DNA of 64,000 nt from Corynebacterium tuberculostearicum (GTDB lineage: Bacteria > Actinomycetota > Actinomycetes > Mycobacteriales > Mycobacteriaceae): the NCBI RefSeq assembly GCF_030503735.1, contig NZ_CP073096.1:1054001-1118000 (forward strand), read 5' to 3'. The notes under the pieces were generated by a model. That model was not told the DNA's origin. It did no database searches and saw only the letters and a program-made list of their open reading frames with translations. Positions 53,031 through 60,227 of this stretch are shown here, piece after piece. Each line of letters opens with the position of its first letter. The first letter of the stretch is position 1. Position numbers and translations under genes: made by a program.

Positions 53031-55142
53031 ATGCCAGAATACAACACCGCCCGAACATCATTCGAGCGTGTAATCGAAGCCGTAGAAGAAGCTGGCCTTC
53101 ACATCACCTACAGGAGTAGCACGCAGGCAAGTTTCCAGACACCCGGCCATTCGGCAAACGACCGGGGCACCTCCATTACCTACAACGGCAAGCAAACACT
53201 CATCTACTGCCACAACGGAGAGACCGACGACGTCCTCGACGCCCTGGGGCTCACCGCCCGTGACCTCTTCGACGAGGAGACCGGGGCACGCTATGACTAC
53301 GGCGATGGCCGTATTGTATGCCGAGACCCTGCAAAGGTATTCAAGCAACTAGGTAACACGAAGGGCTCTAACCTTTACGGACTCGACAGCCTATCCAACG
53401 ACGGGCCGGTCTACGTCGTCGAAGGTGAAAAAGACGCAGACACTGCCGCGCATGTCTGGCACGCTGCCGCCGTGACACAGGCCCAGGGTGCCAGCACAGG
53501 CCCGGAACGAGCCGACTGGGCACCCATCGCCGACCGCGACGTCATCATCATCGCCGACAACGACGAACCCGGCCGCAAACGCGCCGACAAAGTCTTCACC
53601 TACCTCACCGGAATGTCACCTCGCCCGAAGTCGATCATCATCAAGGCCGCGAAAGAAGGCAAGGACTTATCCGACCACATCGCGGCCGGCCATACCGACG
53701 ACGAGCTCGTCGACCAGGGCATCAAAATAACCCGCCGCCGTGTGAAGCTCACCCCGGCGACGCGCATCAAGACCGAAACCATCGAGTGGGTTATCGACCA
53801 GTGGATCCCCGCCGGAATGCTCACGCTACTCGCCGGCCGTGAAGGCATCGGCAAGTCGACCATCGCGTGCGACTGGGTTTCCATGTTGAGCAAGAAGGGC
53901 GTGAAGTGCGCCTACCTCAATTCCGAAGACTCCCGTTCCTACACCGTGAAACCACGCTTGCAAGCCGCTGGTGCGAACCTCGACAACGTCTTTTTTATCG
54001 ACGTGGAAACCGAAACCGGAAACGAGGGGCACCTCAAACTTCCGCAGGACACCAACCTTCTCTTCGACGAGCTCAATAACCAGGGCGTGAAGTTCGTTGT
54101 CCTCGACGCGGCGAAATCTTCGATGGATCCGAAGCTCGACGGTTACAAGGACGACCACGTCCGCCAATTCCTCGAGCCCCTCGCCGCCGCTGCAGACCGC
54201 TACGGCATCACCGTCGTCGGCCTCGCGCACTTCGGCAAGGCCGAGGGGAAAGACACTGGCAAACTACTTCTAGGCTCCATTGCATGGTCTCAAATTGCCC
54301 GCAGCGTGTTGTCTGCTGCAATGGACGACGACGGCCGACTCATTGTCTCGAACACGAAGGCAAACCTCGCACGTGGCATTGTCTCGCGTGAAGCGCACCT
54401 TGTTTCACGCCCCGTCAAACTTAGCGACGGCACCCTTACCGAATTGGGTGCCATCGAGTGGGGAGAGTTCACCGACACCGTCGCGACCGAGCTACTCGAC
54501 CGCCAGGCCGACGAAGACGCCGACGACCGCACCGATGCGGAAATCTGGCTAACGGACTACCTCACAGAGCGCGGCCCAACACCACGCGCCGAAGTACTCA
54601 AGGCTGCGGCCAAAGCGAGCGTTGCTTCAGAGCGCACTATCAAGCGAGCGTTCAAAACGCTTAATGGAATTTCCGAGTCTCAAGGCTTCCCTCGAGTAGC
54701 TACGTGGTCACTTCCCAGTGGGGACAGTCGGGACAAGACCACCCTACACACAAATAAGAGTGGCCCAACTGGCCCAACTGGCGATGACCTGCAGAAACAG
54801 AGTGGCCCAACTGGGGAAGAAATGCAGTTGGGCCACGGGTTAAAGAGTGGCCCAACTGGGCAACTTTTCCAGTTGGATCACCCTCAAGAAAGTGAGCCAA
54901 CTGAACAAATTTCGCGCCAAGCTCCTCGACCAGGACGCGTGACCAACGAGACTCGCGCCGCCGTCCTCGACGCGCTCTACGACCAATTCGGACAATCCCC
55001 CGCCGTCGTTAAAGGCTCACTCACTCAAGACCAGATCGCCGAAATTGGCGACCTCGACAACTACCTCAACACCCTTGTCGACGACGGGCTCATCGCCCGC
55101 GACAACAAAGGCAAGTACCTCAAACTCAAGGAGACCGCATGA
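53031..55142 (+). CDS. Replication protein: TOPRIM domain fused to RepA-like AAA ATPase/helicase
   Basis: The 703-residue protein combines a primase-like N-terminal part, a TOPRIM domain (YVVEGEKDADTAA with Glu131; VIIIADNDEPG with Asp176/178), and an AAA/RecA-type ATPase (Walker A AGREGIGKST at 268-277; Walker B VKFVVLDAAKSS near 360). Then comes a long C-terminal region with winged-helix-like segments (VLKAAAKASVASERTIKRAF) and a linker of SGPTG repeats at about 575-610. It likely starts replication of the excised element. ATG follows GGGAGGAAGGATTTTCCTAA. Repeats in the DNA of the linker look like iterons (see findings). It overlaps the next gene by ATGA. Confidence 0.9.
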   Translation: MPEYNTARTSFERVIEAVEEAGLHITYRSSTQASFQTPGHSANDRGTSITYNGKQTLIYCHNGETDDVLDALGLTARDLFDEETGARYDYGDGRIVCRDPAKVFKQLGNTKGSNLYGLDSLSNDGPVYVVEGEKDADTAAHVWHAAAVTQAQGASTGPERADWAPIADRDVIIIADNDEPGRKRADKVFTYLTGMSPRPKSIIIKAAKEGKDLSDHIAAGHTDDELVDQGIKITRRRVKLTPATRIKTETIEWVIDQWIPAGMLTLLAGREGIGKSTIACDWVSMLSKKGVKCAYLNSEDSRSYTVKPRLQAAGANLDNVFFIDVETETGNEGHLKLPQDTNLLFDELNNQGVKFVVLDAAKSSMDPKLDGYKDDHVRQFLEPLAAAADRYGITVVGLAHFGKAEGKDTGKLLLGSIAWSQIARSVLSAAMDDDGRLIVSNTKANLARGIVSREAHLVSRPVKLSDGTLTELGAIEWGEFTDTVATELLDRQADEDADDRTDAEIWLTDYLTERGPTPRAEVLKAAAKASVASERTIKRAFKTLNGISESQGFPRVATWSLPSGDSRDKTTLHTNKSGPTGPTGDDLQKQSGPTGEEMQLGHGLKSGPTGQLFQLDHPQESEPTEQISRQAPRPGRVTNETRAAVLDALYDQFGQSPAVVKGSLTQDQIAEIGDLDNYLNTLVDDGLIARDNKGKYLKLKETA
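54757..54903. repeat. Iteron-like repeats inside the replication gene
   Basis: agagtggcccaactgg occurs at 54757, 54799 and 54844. CCCAACTGG follows the first copy directly, inverted partial copies lie at 54825-54836 (CAGTTGGGCCAC) and 54869-54876 (CCAGTTGG), and a diverged copy lies at 54891. Directly and inversely repeated short motifs of this type are typical of Rep-binding origins. Confidence 0.7.
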
Positions 55143-55336
55143 AAACCCCTCGTCCGTTCCGCCGTGTACGACTTTCAACGCTTAGTGACAATGGCGATAC
55201 TCTCGCTGTGCGTATGCGCCGCGACGCCCAACGCCCTAACCGTATTTTCGTTGAATTCCCCAAGTGTGCACTCATGACTGAACAACAGGCCATCGACCTC
55301 GCCAATGCTATCGCCGACACCATTGAGGAAGAGTAG
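55139..55336 (+). CDS. Small hypothetical protein of the satellite element
   Basis: A 65-residue basic/helical protein coupled to the replication gene by ATGA. It ends RIFVEFPKCALMTEQQAIDL, then ANAIADTIEEE, similar to the end of the following small protein, so the two seem to be paralogues. Function unknown. Confidence 0.68.
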   Translation: MKTPRPFRRVRLSTLSDNGDTLAVRMRRDAQRPNRIFVEFPKCALMTEQQAIDLANAIADTIEEE

Positions 55337-55342
55337 AACGCC

Positions 55343-55519
55343 ATGCCGAAACCGAAAATCCGCAGACTCAACGGTAAGCGTTTCACGTTCAAAATTGAAC
55401 GCGACAAGTTCGACCCGGAGCGCATTTTCTGTATCTTCCCGTGGGGTTACCTCTCAATCACTGAAGCTGAATCACTGCGTTTAGCAAACGCGTTCTACCG
55501 GGCGGCTGTAGATGGGTAG
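55343..55519 (+). CDS. Small hypothetical protein, paralogue of the preceding ORF
   Basis: The ATG at 55343 starts 58 residues: MPKPKIRRLNGKRFTFKIER, then RIFCIFPWGYLSITEAESLR and LANAFYRAAVDG. The segment RIFxxFPxxxLxxTExxxxxLANAxxxA is shared with the 55139 protein. It is short but in a gap-free operon and follows six bases after the previous stop. Confidence 0.65.
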   Translation: MPKPKIRRLNGKRFTFKIERDKFDPERIFCIFPWGYLSITEAESLRLANAFYRAAVDG

Positions 55520-55611
55520 AGCCACGCCCTAGACGTGAACACATCCACGCTGGTAGAATGGTCAATATAGGGCGTCGTCCCTATTCCCTACCCCTAGAAG
55601 AAAGGAAAATC

Positions 55612-55917
55612 ATGAAACAGGTATTCCCCTGTCATGAGGATCGGTCACCATTGACCGAAGAAGAAATCGCAGCGGGCCGCGAGAATCTTGGCCGCCAAAT
55701 TGAAGATGCACGCGATGAAATCACCAAGCTAGAAAAGAAGCTCTACTGGGCACGCCGCAAGCGTGACGCCATCATCCGTGGCTACATCGGAGCCTACGAC
55801 GGCACCATCGCCGACGCCGCAAAGCTCGCAAGCCTAGACCGCAGCTCCATCTCCAAAATTCTCTACCCCAACGCAAAAACTATTGCCCGTCGACTCAACC
55901 CCAAGGCAGGTGCCTAA
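55612..55917 (+). CDS. Small helical protein with an HTH-like C-terminus
   Basis: The 101-residue protein starts at ATG 55612, preceded by AAAGGAAAATC. A coiled coil (NLGRQIEDARDEITKLEKKL) is followed by a possible HTH (TIADAAKLASLDRSSISKIL) and a basic end. It could be a regulator of the capsid genes that follow two bases after its stop, or a small assembly factor. The frame is open to 55558, but those residues have no ribosome site. Confidence 0.65.
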   Translation: MKQVFPCHEDRSPLTEEEIAAGRENLGRQIEDARDEITKLEKKLYWARRKRDAIIRGYIGAYDGTIADAAKLASLDRSSISKILYPNAKTIARRLNPKAGA

Positions 55918-55919
55918 CA

Positions 55920-56807
55920 ATGTCCAGTTTCTATCCAAGCCCTAATCCGATATCCGTACTTACGAACGTTCCTGGCATCTCGATCGACATGTTCGTCGGT
56001 GGTGACAGTGAAGCGCTCATCAGTAACGAGATTGCAGCGCGCACCGAAAACGCGCTCATTCGCACCATCTTCCGCGATTCGGAACAACTCGCAACCGGCG
56101 GCCTGTACTACAACCAACTGTCGAATGAACAGATCAAGTCCATCGGCGAAGCTGCTGAACGGCAGCCCGGCGAAGAGTTCGCACTCGTGTTTCAGCCTGA
56201 ATCGAAGGCACTTGTTGAACGCGTCCACCAGTTCGGAGCAAAGTCTCAAATTACCTACGAAGCTATCCGCCGCAACAACGTTGACGAAATGACCCGCCTC
56301 GTAGACTTCCTATCTCTGACAATCCTGCGCAAGCTAGACGCCTACGTCATGGATATCCTGACTAAGGCTGTCAACGCCGGCATTACCGCCAAGGCTGATT
56401 CTCCGGCACTGTCTACTGCCATTGGCCGCGATACGCCCATCGCAGGCACCAGCCTTGGGCACCTCATCAACGCCATCGCCCAGGGGGCCGACAATGACCT
56501 TGCAGTCGACTATGACACTCTCGTGCTTAACCCTGTTCCCGCATCGCAGCTAAAGATTCAGGAAAAGGTAACCGGCATCTCCCTCGCCGAGGACTTCGGA
56601 GTCAATGTTGTCACCTCGCGTGAGTTCGGCCCCGACATGGGCTACCTCGTCGACACCACCCGTGCGGGCGAAGTCTACTGGGAAGACCCTCTTACTAACG
56701 AAGTGATTGACGATAAAAGCCGCCACATCTACGACATTCAAGCGTGGGCAACCCCGGCTGCAGCAATCACCACCCCGCACGCCATCAACATGATCAGCTT
56801 CAACTAG
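55920..56807 (+). CDS. HK97-fold-type major capsid protein
   Basis: The 295-residue protein resembles actinophage major capsid proteins. After an N-arm comes a helical region with the spine-helix-like EMTRLVDFLSLTILRKLDAYVMDILTKA. Then there is a central strand DYDTLVLNPVPASQL and the C-terminal GYLVDTTRAGEVYWEDPLTN with IYDIQAWATPAAAITTPHAI, typical of the last beta strands of the A and P domains. There is no scaffold or protease gene before it, and the N-terminus has no obvious long delta domain. The decoration-type gene follows at 13 bases, preceded by AGGAGG. The capsid call rests on recognised segment patterns, not on a database hit. Confidence 0.8.
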   Translation: MSSFYPSPNPISVLTNVPGISIDMFVGGDSEALISNEIAARTENALIRTIFRDSEQLATGGLYYNQLSNEQIKSIGEAAERQPGEEFALVFQPESKALVERVHQFGAKSQITYEAIRRNNVDEMTRLVDFLSLTILRKLDAYVMDILTKAVNAGITAKADSPALSTAIGRDTPIAGTSLGHLINAIAQGADNDLAVDYDTLVLNPVPASQLKIQEKVTGISLAEDFGVNVVTSREFGPDMGYLVDTTRAGEVYWEDPLTNEVIDDKSRHIYDIQAWATPAAAITTPHAINMISFN

Positions 56808-56820
56808 GAGGTCCAATACC

Positions 56821-57198
56821 ATGTTCGACAATCAAACCTATGACCGCTTCGCCCCGGCCGACGACATAACTGCACATGCCGCCGCAGCGGTAAAGGGCCG
56901 GCACTTCGTCGCCTTCACCGGAGAAGAGACCGACGGCCACGCCCAGGTCGTGCCCGCCACTGCAGGCAGCTACCCGGCCGGGGTCGCCGCCTATGACGCC
57001 ACCGAAGGCAACCTCGTAGGGCTCAAGCGCGGCAACCGTGTCATCACCGTTGCAGCATCCTCCGATATTCCATCCGGCACCGCAGTCGAAGTGGGAGAAG
57101 ATGGAACCGTCATGGCGCACACGTCCGGTCAAATCGTCGGCACAGTCTACGCAAAGGGAGACATCGCCGGAACCGTACTGGTTGCCATCAACCTTTAA
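56821..57198 (+). CDS. Capsid decoration/cement-type protein
   Basis: The 125-residue beta-rich protein resembles the DUF2190-like/head decoration proteins found beside capsid genes: AGVAAYDATEGNLVGLKRGN, ITVAASSDIPSGTAVEVGED and GQIVGTVYAKGDIAGTVLVAI. These small barrels sit on capsid surfaces and stabilise them. ATG follows AGGAGGTCCAATACC, the strongest ribosome site in the element, which fits a structural protein. It is the last gene before the attachment site. Confidence 0.75.
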   Translation: MFDNQTYDRFAPADDITAHAAAAVKGRHFVAFTGEETDGHAQVVPATAGSYPAGVAAYDATEGNLVGLKRGNRVITVAASSDIPSGTAVEVGEDGTVMAHTSGQIVGTVYAKGDIAGTVLVAINL

Positions 57199-57954
57199 GG
57201 TCACCATGCGGTAACCTATAAGTAATACTCACGGTGCTACCTCTTTTGTTTCCTCATTTGGGCTACGTATCCACGTGGCCCATTTGTGGTTTTCGCCCCG
57301 TCAACCCCAATGTGGCACGTAGGCTCGAGATATGGGGCTGGGCTGCACCTCTTATCGCCCTTAACCCCGCAACCTAGACCTCAAGGCAGGCGAACAGTTG
57401 GCGATCCTCTAGGCCAGGGGGTGGCTAAAAAATCTGGCGACCTCCCTCCCTGACACCGCCCCGTCCGCATGCAGTCAGGGATTCTCTCTCTGGGGCGTAA
57501 GGGGGGGTCGTGCGCGTATAGAGAGGTATACCGGTAACTTTTTGGCACCCTGAAGAAAAGCCTGATAGCCAGGCCGAGCGAAGTCTGAGCAGAAAGACCG
57601 GGATAAAATGACCATCCCTGAGAGATTGTCACCTTGTTTTCCCTGTTCAATTTTGCCGTTTAAGGCGATGAACTTTCGTTCGGGTATGCCAGTCCCCTTC
57701 AACTGCTTAAACGGACGTGAGGGCGTCATTAGTGGCAGATTCGCCACTAACCTCGGGTACTGGTGCAGTCCATGGGACACGGCAGGAGAAGAGTAACTCT
57801 ACTCCTACTAATCGCACCCAGCCCGGCCTGCTTTCCCGTCTCGAACGAGACCACCCCGACCTGGTGCTGCAGGTCAGGGCGGATTTTTATTTGGACACTT
57901 TTTGGACAGTTTTCGCTGTCTTGTCACTATTTCCCAGCGTTTCCGCTGGTAGTA
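57199..57954. other. Structured non-coding right end of the satellite element
   Basis: About 755 bases with no convincing gene. It contains CCCTGAC ... GTCAGGG (57448-57480), GTATA-GAGAGG-TATAC after a G-run (57501-57531), CCGTTTAAG ... CTTAAACGG (57656-57714), TTAGTGGC-AGATTC-GCCACTAA (57729-57750), and two hairpins next to the tRNA (57905-57920, 57934-57949). Open frames here have no ribosome sites or protein-like composition. Packaging, attachment-arm or small-RNA functions are possible. Confidence 0.6.
57891..57908. repeat. 18-bp repeat near attR (possible integrase arm site)
   Basis: An identical copy of ttggacactttttggaca at 48546-48563. It lies about 47 bases inside attR. Confidence 0.65.
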
Positions 57955-57989
57955 GTGCCCCCAGTGGGACTCGAACCCACACTGAATCG
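57955..57989. repeat. attR: 35-bp repeat within the intact tRNA gene
   Basis: It matches 48396-48430 exactly and covers the T-arm and 3' acceptor strand of the complete tRNA. The element therefore restores the 3' half of the tRNA on integration. Confidence 0.95.
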
Positions 57990-58029
57990 ATTTTAAGTCG
58001 ACTGCCTCTGCCGATTGGGCTATGGGGGC
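57956..58029 (-). tRNA. tRNA with UAA anticodon, tRNA-Leu(UAA) with short variable arm
   Basis: The minus strand folds as a class I tRNA of 74 nt. The acceptor is GCCCCCA/TGGGGGC with discriminator A, and the D-arm is GCC ... GGC. The anticodon arm is GTCGA-CTTAAAA-TCGAT, giving anticodon TAA after U33. The variable region is about five bases and the T-arm is GTGGG-TTCGAGT-CCCAC. CCA is not encoded. The anticodon reads UUA (Leu), although leucine tRNAs usually have a long variable arm. It is the integration site of the element. Confidence 0.88.
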
Positions 58030-58065
58030 GCGAGAAATATTTTAGGCCACCGCACCCCATAAGAG

Positions 58066-59031
58066 TTAACGAGGGGTACCCTCCGCGACTAGACCAGCGA
58101 TAATGCCATCGAGAATGTCCTTTTCGCTAATGAAAAAGCTACGTGCATCGCCATTGCGCTCGATAAGCTGCATGATGCCTTCCACGGCTATTGCCCCACC
58201 ACCGATGACATCGGCACGGCCGGGGTGAATGACCGGGTTGAGGGCACGGACGTCGGAAGGCAAGCCAATAAGCTGCTGTAAAAGCACCCGCAATGCCTCA
58301 AAACGAAGTTCAGAGCCGTGAATAGCATCGGCGTCGTAACGCTCAAGGCCTTGCGCCAGAGCAGACAGAGTAGTGAAAGTGCCAGCACAACCGACGATGG
58401 TGCGTGCCTTATCAACGGGCACAATCTTTTCCACCTCGGCTGTGCGCTCAGCAACGTACTCCGTAGCGATCTCAATCTCGGATTCGGTTGGCGGATCTGT
58501 ACGCATAATGCGCTCGGTGAGTCTGACACACCCCATGCGAGCCGAGTGAGTTCCCAAGATCTCTCCGTCGGCAGTGCCCACCACGAACTCAGTCGAGCCG
58601 CCGCCCAAGTCAATCACACAAAATGGGCCGCGGTCTGGCTCAAGATCGGCTACTGCCCCATTGAAGGACAGCAGTGCTTCTTCCTCACCGGAAACGACCT
58701 CAGCCTGAGCACCTGGCTGAATTTGGCCGAGCAGCTCAGCGGTCATATTGAAAAATTCCTGCTGATTCTTCGCATCGCGCGTAGCTGAAGTAGCTACCAT
58801 CCGTACGCGAGTAACCTTTTCAAACTTCATCTGCCGCACGTAGCCTTCCAATGCCACACGCGCCCGCTCCAAAGCCTCTGGAGCGATTTCACCCGTGGCA
58901 TCCACCCCCGCGCCTAAGCGGATAATCTCCATCGTACGAGTAATATCGCGGATCTTGCCCTCATCCTGAACTTCAGAAATAAGCAAGCGAATTGAATTGG
59001 TGCCGCAATCAATAGCAGCAACGCGAGTCAT
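58066..59031 (-). CDS. ppx: Exopolyphosphatase / pppGpp phosphohydrolase (Ppx/GppA family)
   Basis: The 321-residue protein has the actin-like ASKHA fold: phosphate 1 loop VAAIDCGTNSIRLLISEV, the catalytic Glu region (VSGEEEALLSFNGAV), and phosphate 2 loop CVIDLGGGSTEFVVGTADG near residue 140. It lacks the C-terminal HD-like domain of E. coli Ppx and so matches the short actinobacterial Ppx2 (Rv1026). It degrades long-chain polyphosphate or pppGpp. Lies downstream of the DUF501 gene, ten bases apart. Confidence 0.95.
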   Translation of the reverse strand: MTRVAAIDCGTNSIRLLISEVQDEGKIRDITRTMEIIRLGAGVDATGEIAPEALERARVALEGYVRQMKFEKVTRVRMVATSATRDAKNQQEFFNMTAELLGQIQPGAQAEVVSGEEEALLSFNGAVADLEPDRGPFCVIDLGGGSTEFVVGTADGEILGTHSARMGCVRLTERIMRTDPPTESEIEIATEYVAERTAEVEKIVPVDKARTIVGCAGTFTTLSALAQGLERYDADAIHGSELRFEALRVLLQQLIGLPSDVRALNPVIHPGRADVIGGGAIAVEGIMQLIERNGDARSFFISEKDILDGIIAGLVAEGTPR

Positions 59032-59041
59032 TGTTCTCCTC

Positions 59042-59590
59042 CTACTCCGCGTTAGAAAAGTCGAACTGCGCTAGGTCAATCCCCAGCTCTTCTACGGTAG
59101 GCCAATCCTCAGGGATGACAGTTCCCCGCAGCTTGCCGTGATCAGCGGCCATAGCCACTGCTTCAGTTCCTAGTTGGAAATGATTCGGGCCTTCCGCAAG
59201 CGCATAGGCAATTAGGACATGCAGGCACTTCACGCGGTCCGGCATGCCGCCGCCAGAGAACTCGGTTCCTAAGTCTTCTATTTCATTACGCTTGGCCAAG
59301 AAGTACTCGTGGGCACGCTGGTAGTCGGCGGCCAATTGCTCATCCTCACCCAAGCGGGCTTCCATCCACTTCATGACGTGCGCAACCTCCAAGCGGGAAG
59401 CCTCGGTCGTAAGCCGTGGGTCAGTGAGGTAGTAAAGGGTGGGAAATGGAGTGCCGTCGGCAAGCTTGGGTGCAGTCTTAATCACCGCGGGCTGCCCATC
59501 TGGCGTGCGATAGGAAACTTCCAGCACCCCTCGCGGCGTGCGGCCCAATTGCTCAGTTACTACAGCGATATCTGCATCAGTGACGGTCAT
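59042..59590 (-). CDS. DUF501 family protein
   Basis: The 182-residue protein contains the conserved core QLGRTPRGVLEVSYRTPDGQ, PTLYYLTDPRLTTEASRLE, EFSGGGMPDRVKCLHVLIAY. It corresponds to Rv1025 in the conserved eno-ftsB-DUF501-ppx cluster. The biochemical role is unknown. Close spacing on both sides suggests an operon. Confidence 0.95.
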   Translation of the reverse strand: MTVTDADIAVVTEQLGRTPRGVLEVSYRTPDGQPAVIKTAPKLADGTPFPTLYYLTDPRLTTEASRLEVAHVMKWMEARLGEDEQLAADYQRAHEYFLAKRNEIEDLGTEFSGGGMPDRVKCLHVLIAYALAEGPNHFQLGTEAVAMAADHGKLRGTVIPEDWPTVEELGIDLAQFDFSNAE

Positions 59591-59598
59591 GCGGATAA

Positions 59599-60159
59599 TT
59601 ATCGCACATCCGCCTTCTCTTCCGGCGGCGGCTCAATCGGAAGATGATTTACCTGTTCGGAAGGAGCTTCCTCCTCAGGCGGTTCAGCCACCGAATCCCA
59701 TAGCACCTCGTACCACTGACGGGAATCTTCTTCCTCCTGGCCATCAGTAGTGAGCTGGTTATCCGGCTTAATCTGCGGGTCTATGATGCGGTACGCAGTT
59801 TCACCCTCGTCCACGACCCCGAATCGGCGCCGGGCTTCCTGCTTGATGTACTCATCGGATTTATACTTATCAATCTTTTCCAGCAAGGCCGCCTTTTCAT
59901 CCTGCTTGGCAGCAATGGACTCATGTAGACGAGCTATTTCAGAACGGCCGTGATAATAGTTGCGCAACGGTACAGCGATAGCCAGCAAGACGATGAGCAC
60001 AATGACCACAATGACGCCCACCCCAGCGATGCTCATTCGATCTGGCTTCTGCGTCTTCTTCTGCTGTGCACGTTGAGCTTTGCGAATATCCGCAGCACGC
60101 GAAGCTACCGGAACCCTAGTGCGGCTCCGGTTTCGCTGCTTCTTCTTTTCGCGTGCCAT
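59599..60159 (-). CDS. Septum formation initiator (FtsB/DivIC-like) protein
   Basis: The 186-residue protein has a basic cytoplasmic N-terminus (KKKQRNRSRTRVPVASR), one transmembrane helix (GVGVIVVIVLIVLLAIAVPL, about residues 46-66) and a periplasmic-side coiled coil (SEIARLHESIAAKQDEKAAL). YIKQEARRRFGVVDEGETAY is the DivIC/FtsB motif after the coil. The Pro/Glu-rich tail is typical of Actinobacteria (Rv1024-like). It likely joins FtsL/FtsQ-like proteins in the divisome. Confidence 0.92.
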   Translation of the reverse strand: MAREKKKQRNRSRTRVPVASRAADIRKAQRAQQKKTQKPDRMSIAGVGVIVVIVLIVLLAIAVPLRNYYHGRSEIARLHESIAAKQDEKAALLEKIDKYKSDEYIKQEARRRFGVVDEGETAYRIIDPQIKPDNQLTTDGQEEEDSRQWYEVLWDSVAEPPEEEAPSEQVNHLPIEPPPEEKADVR

Positions 60160-60227
60160 AGGCTTTTTATCCTAACGCCGTCACTCCCGTAACAGCGGCG
60201 TGGCACGCGCAAGTTGGATACACTAAA

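Larger units (their letters stand above)
48396..57989. mobile_element. tRNA-integrated phage-satellite-like element carrying capsid genes
   Basis: The 9.6-kb segment between the 35-bp repeats contains integrase and XRE repressor (minus strand) and, divergently, an AlpA-like protein, small ORFs, a TOPRIM/AAA replication protein, more small ORFs, a major capsid protein and a decoration-type protein. There is no terminase, portal, protease, tail, lysis or holin gene. This gene content fits a satellite rather than a full prophage. The IS3-family element at 48570-49867 is a later insertion, so the element proper is about 8.3 kb. Confidence 0.85.

Noticed and set aside
57381..57796. Several open frames of 60-100 codons in the non-coding end of the satellite
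   Set aside because: None has a ribosome site or convincing protein character, and inverted repeats cross them.
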